From assembly GCA_024278155.1 (NCBI GenBank), contig JAJRTT010000087.1, forward strand, positions 1 through 8,264: a stretch of 8,264 nucleotides of DNA, given 5' to 3'. Positions 5,567 to 8,264 of this stretch are shown piece by piece. Each line of letters begins with the position of its first letter. The stretch's first letter is position 1. The notes beneath the pieces are model-generated. The model was not told the DNA's origin and made no database searches. It saw nothing but the letters and a program-made list of their open reading frames with translations. The translations under genes were made by a program, and so were the position numbers. The stretch comes from Bacteroidota bacterium (GTDB taxonomy: Bacteria; Bacteroidota; Bacteroidia; Bacteroidales; JAADJA01).

Positions 5567-6736
5567 TTACCTTGGTTTTAAACCTTTTATTGCTTTGTTA
5601 TTGTGTTTTTGCCGGATTGCATCAACCACAGTGTTTATCTCCTTTAAAGTAATGTCATGGAAAAGGGGCAAACATAAAATATTGTCCGAAATCTTTTTTG
5701 CCACAGAAAGGTTCCCCGATTTATAACCACTGAATTCCGGGAAATCGGTAATAAGGGGATGGAAATATTTTCTGGTAATTATATTCCTGTTTTGTAGTTC
5801 CAGGAACAAATCATCCCTTGAAGCACCAAATTTAACGGGATCGATCATGATCGGGAAATAGGGGTAATTGTACTTGATAAACTCCTTTTCCTTTATCGTT
5901 CTTAGCCCTTCCATTTCTTTCAATAGTTCCCTATATTTGTATGTGGCGACTTTTCGTGCTTCAATGTTTTTGGCAATATATTTCAATTGTGCAAGGCCGA
6001 CCGCCGCCTGTATTTCGTTCATCTTTGCATTAAATCCATATCCCGCAAGCCTTTGGTCTTCATCAAGACTCGTATTTTTAAGGGCATCGATTTTCCTTTT
6101 TGTGGCTTCATCATGGCAAATGACCGCACCCCCTTCAATGGTGTTGAAAACTTTGGTGGCATGAAAACTTAATACGGAAAGATCCCCAAAATCCAAAATC
6201 GGTGCACCATTAACCTCCACACCAAAACAATGGGCAGCATCGTAAATCACCTTTAAGCCGTGTTTTTTCGCCAAACGATTTATCCCTTCCACATTGCAGG
6301 CGTTTCCAAAAATATGTACGGGAAGTATGGCACTGGTCACAGTATTTATCGCCTTCCCGATTTCGGCAACATTGATGTTCAGGTCATCTTCGTCAATATC
6401 GACAAAAACCGGTTTTAGTTTGTTCCAGTAAATGGATTGGGCAGTTGCTACAGAAGTAAAAGGGGTCGTGATTACTTCACCTTTCAGGTCAAGTGCTTTT
6501 AAAGCGATCATCAGGGCGGTGGTCCCGCTCGAAAACAAACAAATATGTTTTATACCCAGATGTTTGCACAGGGCTTCTTCAAATTCGGCATGGATCGGGC
6601 CGCAATTTGTCAATTGGTGCGATCCCCATATCCTGTCCAAATAAGGCTGCAAATCGGCCATGGGGGGCAAAAAGGGTTTGGTCAACCTTATTGTTTCCTT
6701 TAGGGTTGGCTTATTCATGCACAGTTGATTTGTCAT
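5567..6736 (-). CDS. DegT/DnrJ/EryC1/StrS-type PLP sugar aminotransferase, VioA-like
   Basis: Enzymes of this fold-type I family move an amino group from glutamate to a keto sugar nucleotide. The 389-residue length is typical. The opening LTKPFLPP with LTNCGP (18-25 and 42-47) resembles VioA-type dTDP-4-keto-6-deoxyglucose aminotransferases. SSGTTAL (69-75) forms the phosphate pocket, YDAAH holds Asp166, which contacts the pyridine nitrogen, and SFHATKVFNT holds Lys195, the PLP Schiff-base lysine. GYGFNAKMNEIQAAVGLAQL (232-251) is the conserved dimer-interface and substrate region. All catalytic residues are present. The ATG at 6736 overlaps the upstream glycosyltransferase by 26 bases; Met7 at 6718 would overlap by eight (ATGAATAA), a more usual coupling, and may be the real start. 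The exact substrate, for example a dTDP-linked 4-keto sugar, is inferred, and the enzymes making it are not in the window. Confidence 0.93.
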   Translation of the reverse strand: MTNQLCMNKPTLKETIRLTKPFLPPMADLQPYLDRIWGSHQLTNCGPIHAEFEEALCKHLGIKHICLFSSGTTALMIALKALDLKGEVITTPFTSVATAQSIYWNKLKPVFVDIDEDDLNINVAEIGKAINTVTSAILPVHIFGNACNVEGINRLAKKHGLKVIYDAAHCFGVEVNGAPILDFGDLSVLSFHATKVFNTIEGGAVICHDEATKRKIDALKNTSLDEDQRLAGYGFNAKMNEIQAAVGLAQLKYIAKNIEARKVATYKYRELLKEMEGLRTIKEKEFIKYNYPYFPIMIDPVKFGASRDDLFLELQNRNIITRKYFHPLITDFPEFSGYKSGNLSVAKKISDNILCLPLFHDITLKEINTVVDAIRQKHNNKAIKGLKPR

Positions 6737-7832
6737 AATTAAAATTTGCCTTGCGGTTTAAAACCACATTGTTGACGAAAATATCCAAAAATGCGATTAT
6801 ATAAAGCACATTCATCCGAATGAAATTTTTCATCCTGAAATGGGTTTTGAAAACATTTGGGAAAAGTGCCATTATCCCCAGGATCGTCAGTATGCCGAAA
6901 ACAATAATATGCCCAATTCCACGGGTTGCCATATACCCGGTGCTTATATAACACAAAAACAAAAAGAAAGGGATCAATAGCCTAACGTATTTGTGCCAGA
7001 CCAACATGAGTTTTTGTTCGGCGTTTAACCCGGCCATAAGGTTTTTGTCTCTCAGTATTTGCCAAAACCCGGCCAGGTATCTTTTCGTCCTATTGTAATC
7101 ATAAAGGAGTGAAAAATTGTTGTCGATTACCAGGCAATCCTCCTGCATTGTTATTTGTTTTGTCCTTAATATGCGCAAGCTGAGATAGAGGTCGTCTAAA
7201 ATAATATTTTCGGGTATGGGGGAGTAGCAGTCTTTTTTAATCGCATAAAGAGGCCCGTAAACCCCGATGAGGTTTCCGGTTTTACTTTCCAATGATTTTA
7301 TAAAGTTCTCGTGTCTTCGTAGCAGGGAAACACTTTTGCCCTTGTCACGATGGGAGATACATACGGATACCGCACCTATTTTATCAAAAGCCAGGGGCAT
7401 GACTAATTTGTTCAGGATATTGTCCGATAATTCCTGTCGCTGGTCGCAAAATACAATGGTTTCGTATTTTGCTGTTTTCATGCCCATGTTCATGGAATGA
7501 GGAATTCCCCTCCGGGCTTTTTTCCCGATAATTGTTATCCCTTTTTCGTTTTTGAAACGATTTAGGGTTTCCCCACTCCCATCATTACTGTGGTCGTCTA
7601 TTATGATTAGTTCATAATGTTTGAACCCGGAAAGTCCTTTCATTAGGGAATTGATTTTTTTTTCTAAAAACCGCTTGCCGTTATATGAGAGAAGGATAAC
7701 GGAAACACTATCGATCCCATTGGTTGTTTGTTCCCCTGCATATGCTGGGTTTTTTTGATTGGCCAACAACCAAAGCGGATATGCAAGGTAAAGCATAATA
7801 AATGATGCGGTTATCCAAAGTACAGTTGCCAT
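6711..7832 (-). CDS. Membrane-anchored glycosyltransferase family 2
   Basis: This is a 373-residue GT-A enzyme embedded in the inner membrane. An N-terminal helix (about 3-24) is followed by the catalytic domain: VSVILLSYNG (43-52), IIIDDHSNDGS (76-86) for nucleotide binding, FCDQRQ (128-133) in the place of the DxD motif, and LDDLYLSLRI (212-221) with the presumed catalytic Asp. RTKRYLAG (248-255) stands where processive enzymes have QxxRW. Two or three C-terminal membrane helices follow (about 286-302, 306-325, 341-356). A D-x-R-Q form of the metal site occurs in a known GT2 subgroup, so I do not regard it as a defect. ATG 7832 is preferred; the frame also has a TTG one codon earlier. It begins 10 nt after the radical SAM stop, and its own stop lies inside the aminotransferase start region. 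Donor and acceptor are unknown. Confidence 0.92.
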   Translation of the reverse strand: MATVLWITASFIMLYLAYPLWLLANQKNPAYAGEQTTNGIDSVSVILLSYNGKRFLEKKINSLMKGLSGFKHYELIIIDDHSNDGSGETLNRFKNEKGITIIGKKARRGIPHSMNMGMKTAKYETIVFCDQRQELSDNILNKLVMPLAFDKIGAVSVCISHRDKGKSVSLLRRHENFIKSLESKTGNLIGVYGPLYAIKKDCYSPIPENIILDDLYLSLRILRTKQITMQEDCLVIDNNFSLLYDYNRTKRYLAGFWQILRDKNLMAGLNAEQKLMLVWHKYVRLLIPFFLFLCYISTGYMATRGIGHIIVFGILTILGIMALFPNVFKTHFRMKNFIRMNVLYIIAFLDIFVNNVVLNRKANFNYDKSTVHE

Positions 7833-7842
7833 CAATCTGGTT

Positions 7843-8264
7843 TTATCGGTTGTTCTTTTTAATAAATCGAATTTTGTAAATTGATTTTAAGATCATGTAC
7901 AGCTTTTCACCGGAGGCCCCTGGCAAGGATTCCTGTATTCTCCTTGATGTTTCCTTGGCCACGTCAAACCACCAGTTCTTTTTGTCCTGGTTACTGTAAA
8001 ACCCGGCTTTCTTCACAAGTTCAATAGCTTTCAACCTGTCTGTATAAGGGAATTCGGGTGTCTCGAAAACAATCCGCGGGTTAATGGAATGGAAATCGTG
8101 TATTTTTTCGGTTGCTATTGTTCCTTCTTCCAAAACATAATCCCATTGTGATGTCCCCTTGAAAGGCAAGATCGTATAGAAATTAATATAGTCGCATTCC
8201 GATTTTTTCGCATATTCCAAGGACTCTTTCACGGTTTCCAGCGTTTCGCCCGGAGCTCCCATTA
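7843..8264 (-). CDS. Radical SAM protein, C-terminal part (N-terminus beyond the right edge)
   Basis: The frame is open through the right edge, so only about 140 C-terminal residues are seen and the gene start lies outside. The visible part begins at MGAPGET, the Gly-Pro-Gly-Glu-Thr strand-loop typical of late radical SAM barrels, and continues with YINFYTILPFKGTSQW (25-40), where family members carry a P-F-x-G-T motif. The CxxxCxxC iron-sulfur motif and any B12-binding domain would be upstream and cannot be checked. The tail (about 100-139) is helical and basic, ending KIRFIKKNNR. Such C-terminal parts are common in B12-binding radical SAM proteins in polysaccharide and lipid loci, but the reaction (methylation, oxidation or rearrangement) cannot be deduced. 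The gap to the next gene is 10 nt, indicating one operon with the glycosyltransferase. Confidence 0.83.
   Translation of the reverse strand, partial: MGAPGETLETVKESLEYAKKSECDYINFYTILPFKGTSQWDYVLEEGTIATEKIHDFHSINPRIVFETPEFPYTDRLKAIELVKKAGFYSNQDKKNWWFDVAKETSRRIQESLPGASGEKLYMILKSIYKIRFIKKNNR

Overview
The window looks like chromosome of a Bacteroidota species (moderate GC, roughly 40-45% by eye). The reasons are families typical of that phylum (DUF3570, DUF4266, a periplasmic ApbE), the absence of Shine-Dalgarno sequences before any start, A/T-rich leaders, and short Sec and lipoprotein signal peptides. Every credible gene lies on the minus strand, so transcription runs from high to low coordinates. 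No rRNA, tRNA, CRISPR array, insertion sequence or attachment site was seen.

Right half (about 8264 down to 4283): a surface-polysaccharide or glycoconjugate locus. In transcription order it holds the C-terminal end of a radical SAM protein (cut by the window edge), a membrane-anchored family 2 glycosyltransferase, a DegT/DnrJ/EryC1/StrS-type PLP sugar aminotransferase closest in appearance to the VioA group, and a family 4 glycosyltransferase that probably starts at TTG. Spacings are tight: a 10-nt gap, then an overlap, then 81 nt with a small hairpin. The likely theme is making an amino-deoxy sugar nucleotide and adding it to a glycan.

Middle (4208 down to 2687): a 328-residue uncharacterised protein with a strongly charged, probably coiled-coil central segment and no signal peptide. 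It may be the C-terminal part of something longer. After it comes a 535-nt stretch without an intact gene. That stretch carries an out-of-context C-terminal RDD-domain fragment and a 45-codon reading frame directly behind it in the same frame. It reads as a decayed gene region and separates the two functional blocks.

Left part (2686 down to 1): a compact operon of an exported thioredoxin-like protein (WCAPC), an exported ApbE flavin transferase, a 70-residue DUF4266 lipoprotein ending in GGGCGCN, and a DUF3570 protein, probably an outer-membrane beta barrel, that runs off the left edge. All four carry export signals. An enzyme that attaches FMN to proteins sits beside a disulfide reductase-like protein, a tiny Cys-tailed lipoprotein and a putative barrel. 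This suggests an uncharacterised envelope redox or protein-modification system. The DUF3570 protein contains two [ST]-G-A-[ST] tetrapeptides that resemble the core of the known ApbE flavinylation motif. This is the most interesting part of the window.
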